Assembly: GCA_001972305.1 (NCBI GenBank)
Contig: BDDD01002690.1
Location: 425,682 to 489,681, forward strand
Direction: 5' to 3'
DNA length: 64,000 bases
DNA from: Cephalotus follicularis
Lineage: Eukaryota > Streptophyta > Magnoliopsida > Oxalidales > Cephalotaceae
A model generated the notes under the pieces. The model saw only the letters and a program-made list of their open reading frames with translations, searched no databases and was not told where the DNA came from. Every line of letters begins with the position of its first letter. The first letter of the stretch is position 1. Shown in pieces: positions 1 to 10,396 of the stretch. The position numbers and the translations under genes were made by a program.

Positions 1-24
1 CAAATTATGTTTATTTTATAAGGA

Positions 25-155
25 TTGCCGACCGCAGTAAGCGGTCGGAGACTCAAAGGCGGTCGGCGATTAAAAAATATTTCGAAATAAAATTAAATTT
101 TATATTTCTGCCGACCGCTCGTGCGGTCGGGAAATACTAAAACGGTCGGTCAATA
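25..155. repeat. Left subterminal repeats of the CACTA element
   Basis: At least five copies of GCGGTCGG or its complement are spaced over about 130 bp, several arranged head to head (for example CCGACCGC followed by GCGGTCGG). They mirror the cluster at 2562-2790. In CACTA elements such motifs are transposase-binding sites. Their density suggests that the true left end lies only a short way upstream of base 1. Confidence 0.75.
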
Positions 156-508
156 ACAATAATTTTTTTGAATAAAATTAAATTTTATATGGATTTAATT
201 GTGAAGTGAATAACATACTACCTTGTTACCGCCTCACACTCAATGATTTGATAATCTAATTAACCTATACTAAAACGTTTTTGATAATTAAACAATTTGG
301 ATTTGCTGACTCGGCCGGTGAAATTGATAACTGGCCAATTGAACCAACAAAATTGAATCGGTTTTATCTTGTCAACCCAACCAAACGTAAATAAATTCAA
401 TAAAAAAAATGCTAAATAAATGATAGAGATTCATAGGATTGGAATGCTGAGTGCATCTCGTCTTGTAAGTGTTGTAAGTCGTAACACAAAAATATACTTA
501 ATGCGCAG

Positions 509-878
509 CTATATAATTTAACTGAATAACAATAAAATGTTTAAAGTAATGCACAATCTTAATACAAAAATAGGTATGGAAAACATAACAAAGTTTCTGG
601 AAATGATATTTTCATAAATGACACAAATGCATTGGCTCAATAAAATAAAAAGTAATCTTCCATAGATTGCAGAAAGAAATTATGAAATACCTACTATATA
701 ATTTAACTGAATAACAATAAAATGTTTAAAGTAATGCACAATCTTAATACAAAAATAGGTATGGAAAACATAACAAAGTTTCTGGAAATGATATTTTCAT
801 AAATGACACAAATGCATTGGCTCAATAAAATAAAAAGTAATCTTCCATAGATTGCAGAAAGAAATTATGAAATACCTA
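509..878. repeat. Tandem duplication, two 185-bp units
   Basis: Units at 509-693 and 694-878 are nearly identical, beginning CTATATAATTTAACTG and ending at AAATACCTA. The second unit ends two bases past the last base of the captured kinase exon, so the duplicated segment is the intron sequence that followed that exon (reading on the minus strand). The near-identity suggests a recent duplication inside the transposon. Confidence 0.85.
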
Positions 879-1086
879 TAAGAGATTGTGAGAGGCTATT
901 ATTTTCAAGGTAGTTGTAAACCAGAATTCTATGATTTCCTTCCACACAACAACCACAGAGCTTAACTAGATTGTCATGTTTTATTTCAGAGATCACACCA
1001 AACTCTGTCAAGAATTCCTTCACCCCTTGTTGCGATTGAGCTGAAAATACTTTTATAGCAGCAATCTTCCCATCTTTAAGCTGTCC
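876..1086 (-). pseudogene. Captured receptor-like protein kinase exon (CRPK1-like, N-lobe fragment)
   Basis: The minus strand encodes about 70 residues of a Ser/Thr kinase N-lobe. LKDGK is followed by AAIKV, whose Lys is the ATP-anchoring Lys of subdomain II. Then come KEFLTE with the alpha-C Glu, ISEIKHDNLVKL, GCCVEG and RILVYNYLENNSL, a run typical of the cold-responsive kinase CRPK1/At1g16670 group of cytoplasmic receptor-like kinases. The glycine loop, catalytic loop and activation segment are absent. The piece has splice-site-like borders: CAG at 1089-1087 in front of it and GT at 875-874 behind it. It therefore looks like one genomic exon of about 211 bp with intron flanks, captured by the CACTA element as DNA, not from a transcript. 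It is not a working kinase. The closest subfamily is assigned from remembered motif wording and was not searched. Confidence 0.8.
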
Positions 1087-1401
1087 CTGATCATCCAAAA
1101 CATTTTTGAAGGAAACGTCATTCACAGAAAAAAAAAAAGACTCAATAAATTACTTTAAAACAAAAAAGAACCAATAATATGGCAAATGCATTAAAGGAGG
1201 AGGCAACATACATAATAATTAGCAAATATGCAGGATTTGACTTGCGTAGAACATGACTAAAAAAAATCAAAGTTTCAACAAGCTTTTCTTCGCACTAATC
1301 GTGGTCCACATTCGAATCAGCAGGACTAACACAAGCTACAATAAAATAATTAACGGTATGGTAAAGCAAAGTCAAGCAAGCAGAAAGATCAACTTAAATA
1401 A

Positions 1402-1546
1402 ATTCTAATTCTTAAATTCTCCCAAAAATCGGGCATGATGTATTCGTTTATCGGACTATGCTCCCTGTAAAAAAAAAACACAGTTGGTATATTTGGGCTC
1501 AGCCCTCAGCAGACCACACCTAAATCTAAATCATATCATTCTAATC
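1402..1546 (-). repeat. Fragment of an F/G/J-family LTR inside the CACTA element
   Basis: This stretch matches, by eye, the 3' part of the LTRs of elements F, G and J, in minus orientation. It shares AAAATCGGGCATG, the TTTATCGGACTATGC block, a CACAGTT tract, and GGGCTCAGCCCTCAGCA followed by ACCACA. The same order occurs at 62720-62880 and 43550-43700. The fragment has no LTR end and probably entered the CACTA element by insertion and later deletion or by capture. Confidence 0.7.
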
Positions 1547-1816
1547 ACCTGTGAAGAAGCATCATGTACTATTTTTTCTCAACTTTATTATGAAAAAATG
1601 CTAAAAGTCTTTCTATTGAAATGTTCAAGGTAACAAACTATACCTTACTCTTACTCAAGAAATCACCAAATACACATTGTATTTAACAAGACATGAAAAT
1701 GAGTGCAGTCTACACACAAAAACAATAGCCTCACCCCCTAAAAAATGTAATCAAATAACCTGTATCCGATAGTATACTGTGCTCCGATAACAACCAAAAC
1801 CAAAAACCAATTCATC

Positions 1817-1990
1817 ATTGTTTACAAAAACCATTTAATTAGATGTCATTGTTTACAAAATAACAATAACAAAAAATTTCACAATAACTGTAAAACCCTA
1901 AACCCAAAAACTAAATCAGTTATTGTTTACTAAAAATCGCATTAATCATAAAAAACAAAATCAAACACACTGCTGTAATTGTTTACAAAA
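1817..1990. repeat. Four scattered copies of ATTGTTTACWAAA
   Basis: ATTGTTTACAAAA occurs at 1817-1829, 1848-1860 and 1978-1990, with a variant at 1922-1935. Spacing is irregular, so this is not a simple tandem array. The surrounding sequence is A-rich and non-coding. Its role is unknown. It could be part of the captured host intron or promoter. Confidence 0.6.
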
Positions 1991-2561
1991 AATAAAATGC
2001 CATTGTTGTACCACCAGGTCATTTGCAACATTCGGCTTTTATTGTTACAAGACCACAGACCAACAAACTGAAATGATCAATTATTGTTTTTCCTAGCATG
2101 TTTGAGCACATCCTTATATATTTTCAACAAGTTTAATTAAACCAACATCTCTGGAATGCAGCAGATCGGACACAAGCCGGTGCCAGATCCGATCAGACAA
2201 GAACCAACAGTTACTATAGTCTCATACGTGAAAGGCATAAAAAAATTGAGTGAAACCGGTACCTGAAATCGGATGTGGAATCAACCGTTCGCCGATTAGC
2301 ACCTTGGACCGATTGAGGGGATCTGGACAGCAACAGTTGATCAACTTGGAGCTCCGAGCGATCGATTTCGAGCTTCGAAGTTGGAGCGATCGGTTTGGCG
2401 TAGAGAACAGAGAGATTTGAATGAGGAAGACGAAGACAGAGAGCGATGAATTTTTTTTTGGTAAAGGAAGACGAAGACAGAGTCGGGTGAAAGTTATAAA
2501 AAAAGGGAAAGTGTAGAAAGAACTGATAAAAAGCAGCTGCGTAAATTCAAAGTAAGACAAA

Positions 2562-2808
2562 GCCCGACCGCCCCAGCGGTCGGCCAAACATAAAATAGCG
2601 GTTGCTAAACTTAAATTAATAATAATATTGGTGATTTTGGAATTACCGACCGCAAAAGCGGTCGGCAATTCCAAATAAAGCGGTTGCAGAAGGGACACCG
2701 ACACGATTTCAGTTCAGGACATTGACCGACCGCAAAGTCGGTCGGCAAGGCGGTCGGTAAAGCGGTCGGCAAATCAGGCGGTCGGGAAATCACCTGTTTC
2801 TAGTAGTG
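2562..2808. repeat. Right subterminal repeats and terminus of the CACTA element
   Basis: About ten copies of GCGGTCGG and related words lie between 2562 and 2790, followed by the terminal CACCTGTTTCTAGTAGTG (2791-2808). The density and the terminal motif fix the right border of the element at 2808. Confidence 0.85.
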
Positions 2809-3044
2809 GGAGTACAAATGGGAGAGAGAATAGATATTTAGAAGTGTTTGGGCCTTATCTATGTTTCTCTCAGCTAATATCTAATCATGCATAACTAATA
2901 CCATAAACATATAGGTAACATATCATATGGGCATTGGCAATAATACATACCATCCCTAACCATATGTACAATAAATATTAATAATATCCGTATACCATGT
3001 CAAATGATGCAATAAATGCTAAAGTATAAAGGGGTTGTTTCGAG
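2809..3044. other. AT-rich spacer, no gene seen
   Basis: This is low-complexity AT-rich sequence between the CACTA terminus and the LINE remnant. GGTGTTACA at 3042-3051 resembles the end of a Gypsy LTR seen elsewhere in the window, so the LINE may have been cut here by an LTR insertion. I could not define any element. Confidence 0.4.
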
Positions 3045-4806
3045 GTGTTACAATATGCCAATATTTATGAAAAAATAAGGTTGGCATACCTTCAGGTCCT
3101 GAGGCTTCTGTCTGGTGTATTTGCATAAGGGTTGCTCTATCTTCCTCCTTCGTGCCCGGCTTCATCAGTGATGAGTTCATCTCTTCGGTAATGATAATAT
3201 TGATGCAATCCATGACTGGTTATAGGTTGTTACTCCCTTGGGTTGTGAATAGGTCCTAAAAATACTTGATTGCTATGTTTGCTACCTTCACATCATCATC
3301 CTGCCGCTAACTGCCTTCACCCTGTAGCCTCAATATCTTATTTCTTCTGTTGCATTGTATTGCTTTATTATGAAAAAAATTGAGGTGTTTTGTCTCCCTC
3401 TTTCAGCCAAAGCACTTTTGACCTTTGATGCCACATTGTTTCTTCTTTTTCCAGCATTTCATTTAGGTAATTGGACACCTTGTTGATGCTCGGTATTAGT
3501 GTTTCCCCCACATTTGCTTCGTGTATGTCCCTCAGCTCGCTTTTTAGTTGCATGATTCTTCTTCCGATATCTCCAAACTCCATCTTATTTCATTATGACA
3601 ACGAAGCTCTACAATGTTTTATTTTCTTAAACATTTTTTTTCCATAGGCAAACCTTGAACGATAAATATAGATAAGCAATTATATAAAGGAAGCGAAGAA
3701 AATATTAAATAGACATAACACGAGATTTATCTTGGTTCACCCAATATAAGGCTACGTCCAACAACAGGAGTTTCATTATATTGATCAATAGTCTCCTCAC
3801 TTCTCTCTTGTTACAAGCTCTCACACTACAAGAGAATATATATATATATGCAAAGAAACCCTAATAATTTTTTAACATGTGACTATTCATGGGCAAAGCC
3901 CAAACCACAAACATGACTAAAGAAAATAGAATTTCCGGTCCAAAACAAATAGCCAATTTCGGCTACCTTTCAGGGGCACTGCCCCCGAACCTCCGTCTAC
4001 TGTCCGGGCAGCGGGACCCCCCGAGCGTTAGAGTCATAGTACTGATCCTTTGAATTAATCAGCAACCTCAACAAACATGAGTTGTCTCCCACTCCTCCCT
4101 TATTATCTCCCAACATATCCGCTCCTTTATCCACATAGTTTCAAATATTTTCACTCTCTGTCTTGGCTTCCTTCTTGATTTTTGGTTGATCAGTAAGCTG
4201 TATCGGTTGATGATCCGACACTGGTGCAACTAAATGGTGGACCTTTGCATTTGGGAACCTGTTATGCCATGCCCAATAAGTGAAATATCTATCACGCTTT
4301 GCTCAAAAAAAAAAAAAAAAAAACTGATTTCCTTACCTTTTGTTGCTCCATGTAAAACCATTCCCACCACCGGAATATCCTAAGTGAACCAATCCACACT
4401 CATCTAGGGCCTTTCAAAATTCTTGCATGTTTTTTCTCCATTCTTGCTCTACCCCTCTTTTTCTCATTTACATAACACTTCATTAAACTCCCCTGCACAA
4501 ACCCATGGTACAGTTCTGATCTGCGTCTGTCACTATTTTGGCATCAATATGGGATTGGGAATAAGATTCTGTTGAGAGATCTGCATCCCCCTCCCATAAG
4601 AGTGCCAAACCTCCACTGATCCCTCTTGGGTTCACTGCCAAACAATTACGAAATCCCATTTTTATTCATACCCTTTTATCATGTGTAATTATGCAAGTTT
4701 CATAAAGAAACACGCATTTGGGACCTTTTTATTTTATGAGGTCAACTACACCCTGAACTGCTACTGGGTTCCTGAGCCCCAGACCGTTCCAACATAAAAG
4801 ACTCAT
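3045..4806 (-). pseudogene. LINE ORF2 remnant: endonuclease and N-terminal RT
   Basis: A start-like ATG at 4806 begins MSLLCWNGLGLRNPVAVQ, close to the usual opening of plant L1 ORF2. The endonuclease follows, with FLYET (4690s; metal-binding Glu), NPRGISGGLALLWEGDADL (4620s), GFTWSNKR (4340s), LDRYF, FPNAKVHHL, and the catalytic SDHQPIQL (about 4222-4196). After the insertion at 3655-4035 it resumes with MEFGDIGRRIMQLKSEL and RSKVLWLKEGDKTPQFFS (3583-3368). It then runs into the RT lead-in ASGPEGMPTLFFHKYWHIV (3120-3060). The YADD-bearing core is gone. Frameshifts and stops between these blocks make it non-functional. Confidence 0.8.
3655..4035 (-). mobile_element. LTR-like insertion inside the LINE
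   Basis: LINE ORF2 similarity stops near 4035 and resumes near 3655. The intervening sequence is unlike either side. On the minus strand it opens near CTAACGCTCGGGGGGTCCCG, contains GGGGGCAGTGCCCC and TTGGGTGAACCAAGAT, and ends near TTTATCGTTCA. These features resemble short Copia or TRIM-type LTRs of plants. I could not confirm a target duplication, so the borders are approximate and the class is tentative. Confidence 0.45.
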
Positions 4807-5415
4807 ATTTCCCAATGGGGTTAGTCCTCGCCAAATGTCATTGATATGCATGCATCATCCTCTTTGTCACCTTATCCGCCTTCTTACTTTTATATTAGTT
4901 TCATGTTATCCCTGGGATTGTTTAGTATCGGTCCCAAGATGAATTTATGGCTCATCTGCCCCTTGTTTCTCACCTTTTCTTCCATTTGCGAGGAGAAGGG
5001 CTCTTCACACAAATAGATATTGTTCGATTACAGACTACAAGGGCTATTTGCCATTGGTTGTGTCAGTGTCACTCATTTCTTCAACCTTTCCACCTTCTTC
5101 GATAGCTTCCTTTCCACATTTTTCTGCCCTTTAAAACAATAGCACAATCTACCAAAGAATTTATGTTAAGCAACTTTTCTCATAAACTGTAAGGACGGTC
5201 ATAGAATATCTGTTTTTCTCTTCTTGCAAAGCCTTTCTTTCACCTCTTTCAATTCTTGCGTTATTTCCCAAAGCTGAGCATACCCCAACCACTGCGTTTC
5301 CTTGTGCGAGTTGTTGATCCTCCCCATTTCTATCCACATTCTCCATAAATTCTATGAGCTCCTATATTCTGTGATTTGGGTTGCGCTCGTGTTCACTAGC
5401 TTCCTAGAATCTGTC

Positions 5416-5790
5416 CTAAAACACATTATTTTCTTGATAGTGATTCCCATCAACCATCATCCATGGCCCATACTGCAAAATGACCTCCCTTCCTTCTAGC
5501 CTAACTAAAATTAGATTCTTTACAAGCTCTTTCTTGGTGCCCCATACATCAGCAAAATAATAAAACATGGCCATATGTTCATATTTAAACGCAAGCCATG
5601 TTTTCCTATCATTCCCCAGGTACATATTCATCCCCCTCTTCAAAGGTTTCCCAACATCAATAGAAACCATAATCCAAAAGTATGTGTCGTTCAGGCCCCT
5701 CCCATGCCACCCTTTCAATATCTCCCACCACCTTTCCTACGACCTTCCCAACCCCATCGTCAATCCAAGATAAGGAAGGAGAAATAATCT
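5416..5790 (-). pseudogene. LINE ORF1 (gag-like) remnant with lost zinc knuckle
   Basis: The minus-strand frame carries the conserved lead-in of plant LINE ORF1: VGKVVGDIERV, then VSIDVGKPLKRGM, LAFKYEHMAMFYYFADVWG and YGPWMMV. In intact relatives the FKYE motif is followed by a CCHC knuckle (C-Y-x-C-G-x-x-G-H). Here the cysteines are replaced by Tyr/Phe/Ala, so nucleic-acid binding would be lost even if it were translated. A downstream frame continues for about 30 residues. Confidence 0.65.
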
Positions 5791-5799
5791 TTACAACCA

Positions 5800-6233
5800 T
5801 TTTATATTGTCATCTCATTTCTCTAATAATCTCTCATTCATTTAATAAATATTTAAATATGCATTGCAACATATTTATAATTTAACGAGAAATTTGAGCA
5901 AGATCCATTTTATTCAAAAAAAAAAAAAAAAGAGAGAGAGACAATAGAGGGTGACTCGTTTACTTTTTTTTTGTTTTTCAATAGATGAACTTAATAACTA
6001 GATTTTTAACACAACAAGAAAACTTAAGAAATTGGGAGTAAAAATAGTTATAAAATTTTTTAGACTTAATTATTCTGGGAAAAAAAATTGGTAAAGGAAT
6101 TGGACTTGGGGCTTGATAAAATGATAATGGTCTTCTAAGGATTTATTTGTACTAGTTTACTAAAGTTTTGGTAAAGAGTGAAGTAAACGGATGAACCGAA
6201 TCCGAAGCCATAAATGGACTATGGTGAGTAGGG
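5800..6233. other. Intergenic AT-rich stretch with poly(A)/(AG) run
   Basis: No gene seen. A run of A followed by AGAGAGAG at 5917-5940 could be the relic of a retroposon tail on the plus strand, but nothing recognisable precedes it. The rest is AT-rich and unassigned. Confidence 0.4.
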
Positions 6234-7208
6234 TGTAGAACAAAACAAAATCATATAAAATAGCAGCGGAAGAACACCCAATTAAAAACTAAAAACAGTC
6301 CATTATGGCATGTCCACAGACCACATAGATCACCACAACATCAACAGAATTGAATTGGTGTCACCATAGCAAACAATTGTGACACATAAGCATGGCAAGA
6401 ATAGAAGGACCAAGAGATATACCAGCGGGTGAAGGCTCCTTCTTTCTTTGCCGCTACACGCTTGGGAAGACACCAAACTCGTTGCTTCCAAAATTCCTGG
6501 TACAGAAGCTACTCCAACCAGCAAGAACCAAGAATAAAGTGTGAAAACTCTCTCTCTCTCACTAAGCTTAGAAAAGTTAAATTGATATTGACCAATGAAG
6601 TCAATAATCAATCCACCCTAGATAAGCTCTTGCTTGGTGTATTACAGATGAAGGGAACACACACTGCAGAGAGAAAATCGAAGTCACTTGCCCAGCAAAA
6701 CTCACCAACTCTATTTACATTTTCTGCAGAAAATGCTTATTACTAGCCTCCTTCTTCTCTCTCCCACTATCCCATTCACTTTGGATCATGGTCCTCACTC
6801 CTAGGGAGTCTGTGACCATGATCCCCACGTTCCATAACATGCAAGAATGGGAGATGGCTGCTGGAGATGAGAGAGAAAACGTGCCCACGAAGTGAGCTCG
6901 TGCACAGGTTGCACGTCCTGCTCAAAGACATCGACGCATTTCCAAAAGACATCAACGCTTATGCAATGTGGCACTAAAAACATCGACGCTTTCTAAAAGA
7001 CATCGACGTCTTTAAAAACGTTAAGCATCGACGTCTTTCTAAAAGACGTCGACGCTTTGTCTGGCAAGTGAAGCAATTAGAGTCTAACTCTATTAGTGAT
7101 CTCATGTACCCTTCGAATATTGGTTAAGTAAGATCAAACATATGTGTTTCCACAAAATGCAAAATCATCATAACCGATATTTGACACAAAGACTTAATAT
7201 GTCCAACA
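6234..7208 (-). mobile_element. Element L: probable LTR (minus strand)
   Basis: On the minus strand this segment starts TGTTGGACATATTAAG (from 7208) and ends TTTTGTTTTGTTCTACA (6234), giving TG...CA ends. It contains a palindrome array at 6927-7060 and a short CT run. Its internal partner at 7209-8340 shares a block with element M (58761-58941), which also stops next to an LTR starting TGTTGGA. The LTR type is Copia-like by its start sequence. No polypurine tract is obvious, and the second LTR is not present in recognisable form because element A begins at 8455. Borders are moderately supported. Confidence 0.5.
6927..7060. repeat. Palindrome array, AAAGACATCGACGTCTTT type
   Basis: Five or more imperfect copies of an 18-bp palindrome are present, including AAAGACATCGACGTCTTT at 6996-7013 and AAAAGACGTCGACGCTTT near 7039. 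The same word family forms arrays at 27845-28215, 51597-51930 and 56061-56393. Copies vary in core (ATCGAC, GTCGAC) and spacing, so this is a scattered array with no fixed period. Confidence 0.8.
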
Positions 7209-8340
7209 TATTAAAGAACTAATCATTATAAGGCAGGGACCCTTTAAAATCTCGGTTAAAATAAGAGGTGTTCATAAATTACCGAAATACCCCTTGGGTC
7301 CGGTTTAGCCATTCTAAATGGTCCTTGACCAATTTAAATGCTATTGGAATAATATCCAAATATTATCCAGATGGAAAAATTAATCTAATTAATTTTTTCA
7401 CACCTCATAAATCCCAGATTTTCTAAGTCGTCGGTTCACGTGTACTATAATCCTTTGTCATGCTTGGTCCCGATTGAGTTCTAGGGTAAGGATATGTGTC
7501 AACCCTAAATAATACCTCAATGGCTAAAATATCTGATCATTACTAGGACCTTTGGTAAACTCTCCGAAAATCTAATTTCCAGTCTACCTCAACCTTGGCC
7601 AAGGATTTCATAAGTCCAAAGTATAATCAGATCATAATAGAGCCGATCACTTTCGCCCAGGTGTGACAATCTCATATTGCGTACTCACTTATATTCGTAT
7701 AGATTCGATCATACCCAAAGACCACCCGATTGCCAGCCCTGTGCAAGGAATGGGTAAGGCGGAGATCAAAGCATAACCGTCTCCATACAATATAGAGTAG
7801 TCGCTCAGGTCTAAGGATCAGACGAGTTTGAGAACTCGCTAAGTGATCATCACTTATACACAACCGCAACAAGTAAGAGTCACTACTGATACGAGAATAG
7901 TGACTATCCAAATAGTGTCTCCTACGGGTCCTGTTCAGTGTACACGCTCCCAGCGCGCACCCCGTATTTGCCCTAGTGTCCAACACAGATGGTAGTGAGA
8001 GAATCCATCCTCCAATTCCATGAGCAGGCAACATACGCGCAAGTCTATCCGGTTCACTAATGCCCACAAAGTGAACCTATGACTTGGAACAAATTTGACA
8101 TAAGGAATAAGGTAACCAGTCTCATAGCCTCCATACCAGGCATCCAACCTTATGTCAGGGCATCACAAGTATAAGTAGGTAATTAATAAACTACTTCAAT
8201 TAAGTGATAAAATACAAGTGATAAAGCCATAACAAATTAGCACGCATCATATATAAGGAATAAGATTGTTTCATACAAGAATAGATATAAAACGACAAAC
8301 CATCAAATGGCTTGTCGGGTAACTATATCTAACAAATAGT
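7209..8340 (-). mobile_element. Element L: internal region with conserved non-coding block
   Basis: No retroelement protein is recognisable in any frame. On the minus strand, 7814-7636 shares spaced words with 58761-58941 of element M: TTAGACCTGAGCG, GGTSGTCTTTGGG-like, GATYGTCACACC and GGCTCTAT, with nearly equal spacing (about 155 bp from the first to the third). A 131-codon open frame (8067-7672, minus) overlaps this block but resembles nothing I know, and M does not keep it open. I call the region the internal part of a LARD/TRIM-like non-autonomous LTR retroelement. The 5' LTR is lost or lies beyond the border with element A. Confidence 0.5.
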
Positions 8341-8454
8341 TCATTGCAACAATCCTCCATGATGCAATTGAATTTTTTTTGGAAATATTTAGACTTACCT
8401 CGATTAAGTATCGTAGATATCAAATTTAAATTCTTATTGAACTATAGACAGGGT

Positions 8455-9087
8455 TGAGGGAAAAATCTATCAATATTTGGTACGACACGTGTCCTCTACA
8501 GACACTACCACGTGCAGAAGGGATTTGAAACCTATGTGGATAGAAGTCAGAGGAAGCGCATTAACTCCAGTTAAGGAACAAGCGAGATCTTCGGCAGTTC
8601 TCCAGAGGACCTCGGTGGGATCCTCAACTATTCGTCAGAGGATCTCCTCACACAATATGGCCCTAAAATTAGCCTATATTCCAGGGACTCAAAATCTTGA
8701 AAGATAATAACGGCTTGGCGTAAAATCAGGTGGAGATAAGGGAAATCCCGAGATCCTCGGCATTTCCTTAGGGGAACAATGATCAACTCCGAAATTCATG
8801 CTAAAGCAGTTACGATTTGACGCTATAAATGCCAAAATCAAATACTTAACAAAGGTCAGCCAATTCTCACTCTTGAAAGCATTTTGCAATTGTCTTCTCC
8901 GCCAAAAAATTGACTTTAGCATCAGAGTGTCCCCGGGAGTACAACCTCCTGGACTTTCGATGGGTTTGTTCCATTTTTGCAGGGAAAGAGATCGAACCAT
9001 TTTCTCGGAGCCTATCATAGAGTTTCTCTCAACAAATCAAAGTCCTCCACGTAGGATACTGTTGAGTAGAGGATTTCTGTATTAACA
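8455..9087 (+). repeat. Element A 5' LTR
   Basis: The LTR begins TGAGGGAAAAATC and ends ATTAACA, and matches 23916-24552 along its whole length with scattered differences. A TATAAAT box at 8824-8830 (copy at 24289-24295) marks the likely promoter, placing the RNA start near 8855. Its leader includes CTTCTC and the conserved GAGTACAACCTCCTGGA block, also found in the K LTR. Confidence 0.85.
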
Positions 9088-9089
9088 GT

Positions 9090-9107
9090 TGGCGCCGTCT
9101 GTGGGAA
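9090..9107 (+). other. Element A primer-binding site
   Basis: TGGCGCCGTCTGTGGGAA begins two bases after the LTR end. Tat-type elements typically have a TGGCGCCGT start here. Element K has the near-identical TGGCGCCGTCGGTGGGAA at 58480-58497. Confidence 0.8.
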
Positions 9108-9279
9108 ACGTAGCAAGAAGCCATTAAGAATCATTCATCCGAGAAAGAACATCAACAACCTCTCAACGGCCGAGGGCAGCCAGGTCGCCACTAGAAACCA
9201 ACCATCTGTCATCGGTCAGGTTGTAGCCACAGAGCAAGCTCCTATAACAAGAGAGCATTCTACTCAGCTGCCCCAGGGA

Positions 9280-10396
9280 ATGGAGCTCCTTACCAGCCTG
9301 TTGGCAACTAATATAGACAACCGCGAACAGGTCAGACCTGCCCGACCAGCCAACCGAGGACAATCTAATCCGAGCAGGCCGGCACTAGAGATCCAGCAGC
9401 CTCAAAGGGCTAGGCAAAACCCGCCGAGGGGGGCAAGACACCCTCCAAGGCGGTTAGAGGTTCAAACATCTCCGGGAGTATAATCAAGACGAAACCCGCT
9501 GAGGAGAGCCACGCGACCCCCTAGGCGGTCAGGGATTTATACATCCCTGATGAGGTGACCAGAGATTCATACATCTCTGCGGACGGAGTCCTCGACTACC
9601 AGGGATCATAGCAATCATCCTCAGACTGAGCGTCCCGAGCAGTAACCAATGGGAGTGGATCGCCCAGTGGATGCCGAGGACACCCTAGTGCGCTCCAACG
9701 CATCGTATGGAGTCGAGACCCGGCCAAGGAGTAGAACGGCCCGTTCAACCACACTAGGAAGGCATTCACAAGTTTCTAGCAGGACTAGAAACATCGAGGA
9801 TGTGGAACAAGCCGTGAATAAGAGGCTTGCCGATATGGAAAGAAGGCTCCAAGGAGCCGAGCAGGGAAGAGGGTACCTATCTGAGGTATGAAACATTAGC
9901 TCAACTCCTTTCACCCCCAAGATAATGAAGGAACATATCCCTAGGGGATTCCAGTTCCCAAGTCTCAAGGAGTATGACGGGTCCTCGAACCCTATACAAC
10001 ATGTGCGTTACTATTCACAAGTCATATTGGTGCACCAAGCCTCGAATGCTATACTTTGCCGAGGATTCCCGACAACACTAACAGGAGCAGCCCAGTCATG
10101 GTATTCTACCATGCCAGTGGGTTCGGTGGCAAATTCTGAGCAGTTTACAAAACTGTTCGTTACCAAGTTCCTTAACAACACTATATAGAGGAGGAACTCA
10201 AGCTATTTGATCAACGTGGTTCAGGGCAGGGATGAGTCCTTGAGAGACTACCTCACCAGATTCAATAAGGAATCCTTGACAGTAAAGAACTTAGAACCGT
10301 CCTTCACCCTGGCAGCTCTGACCAGCGGATTAAAGGATAATTCACCCTTCACTTTCTCCCTTATGAAGAAGCCTGCTCAGGATATGACAGATCTGC
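9280..10396 (+). pseudogene. Element A gag, first part (split by element B)
   Basis: A single frame holds the Tat-type Gag: a basic, proline-rich N-terminal part, a short helical segment (VEQAVNKRLADMERRL, 9810s), then the core capsid region with FQFPSLKEYDGSSNPIQH (9960s), AQSWYSTMPVGSV (10095s), ESLRDYLTRF (10234s) and FTFSLMK. The frame is broken by at least four stops (near 9481, 9889, 10186 and in between). The first in-frame ATG is 9280, but the frame is open upstream almost to the primer site, so the true start is uncertain. The frame continues exactly at 19153 if B and one copy of its TSD are removed. Gag would form the particle shell, but this copy cannot. Confidence 0.8.

Larger units (their letters stand above)
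1..2808. mobile_element. Non-autonomous CACTA (En/Spm-type) DNA transposon, left end outside the window
   Basis: The right terminus at 2791-2808 reads, on the opposite strand, CACTACTAGAAACAGGTG, which is the classic CACTA terminal inverted repeat. Both ends carry many copies of a GCGGTCGG/CCGACCGC word (25-155 and 2562-2790), the subterminal repeats that CACTA transposases bind. The left CACTA end is not in the window, so the element is cut by the window edge. No transposase-like frame is visible inside. Instead there is a captured kinase exon (876-1086), a 185-bp tandem duplication and an LTR scrap. This is the gene-fragment-carrying (Pack-CACTA) type that depends on an autonomous relative. 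The 3-bp target duplication cannot be checked without the left flank. Confidence 0.85.
3045..5790 (-). mobile_element. Decayed plant L1-type LINE, truncated at its 3' end
   Basis: Reading on the minus strand, the order is a gag-like ORF1 fragment (5790-5416), then the endonuclease (4806-4150) and the beginning of reverse transcriptase (3650-3050) of ORF2. This is the standard order of plant L1/RIL LINEs. The catalytic RT core and 3' end are missing, so no poly(A) tail or target duplication can be used to date it. Frames are broken by many stops and by an insertion at about 3655-4035. A run of about 20 A (plus strand) at 4303-4322 interrupts the endonuclease frame. Confidence 0.8.

Noticed and set aside
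2222-2704. A 160-codon frame in the CACTA right end
   Set aside because: It runs across subterminal repeats and has no transposase motif (no TNP1/TNP2-like wording).
7672-8067. A 131-codon minus-strand frame in element L
   Set aside because: It overlaps the conserved block, but M does not keep the frame and no family is recognised. Conservation looks nucleotide-level.
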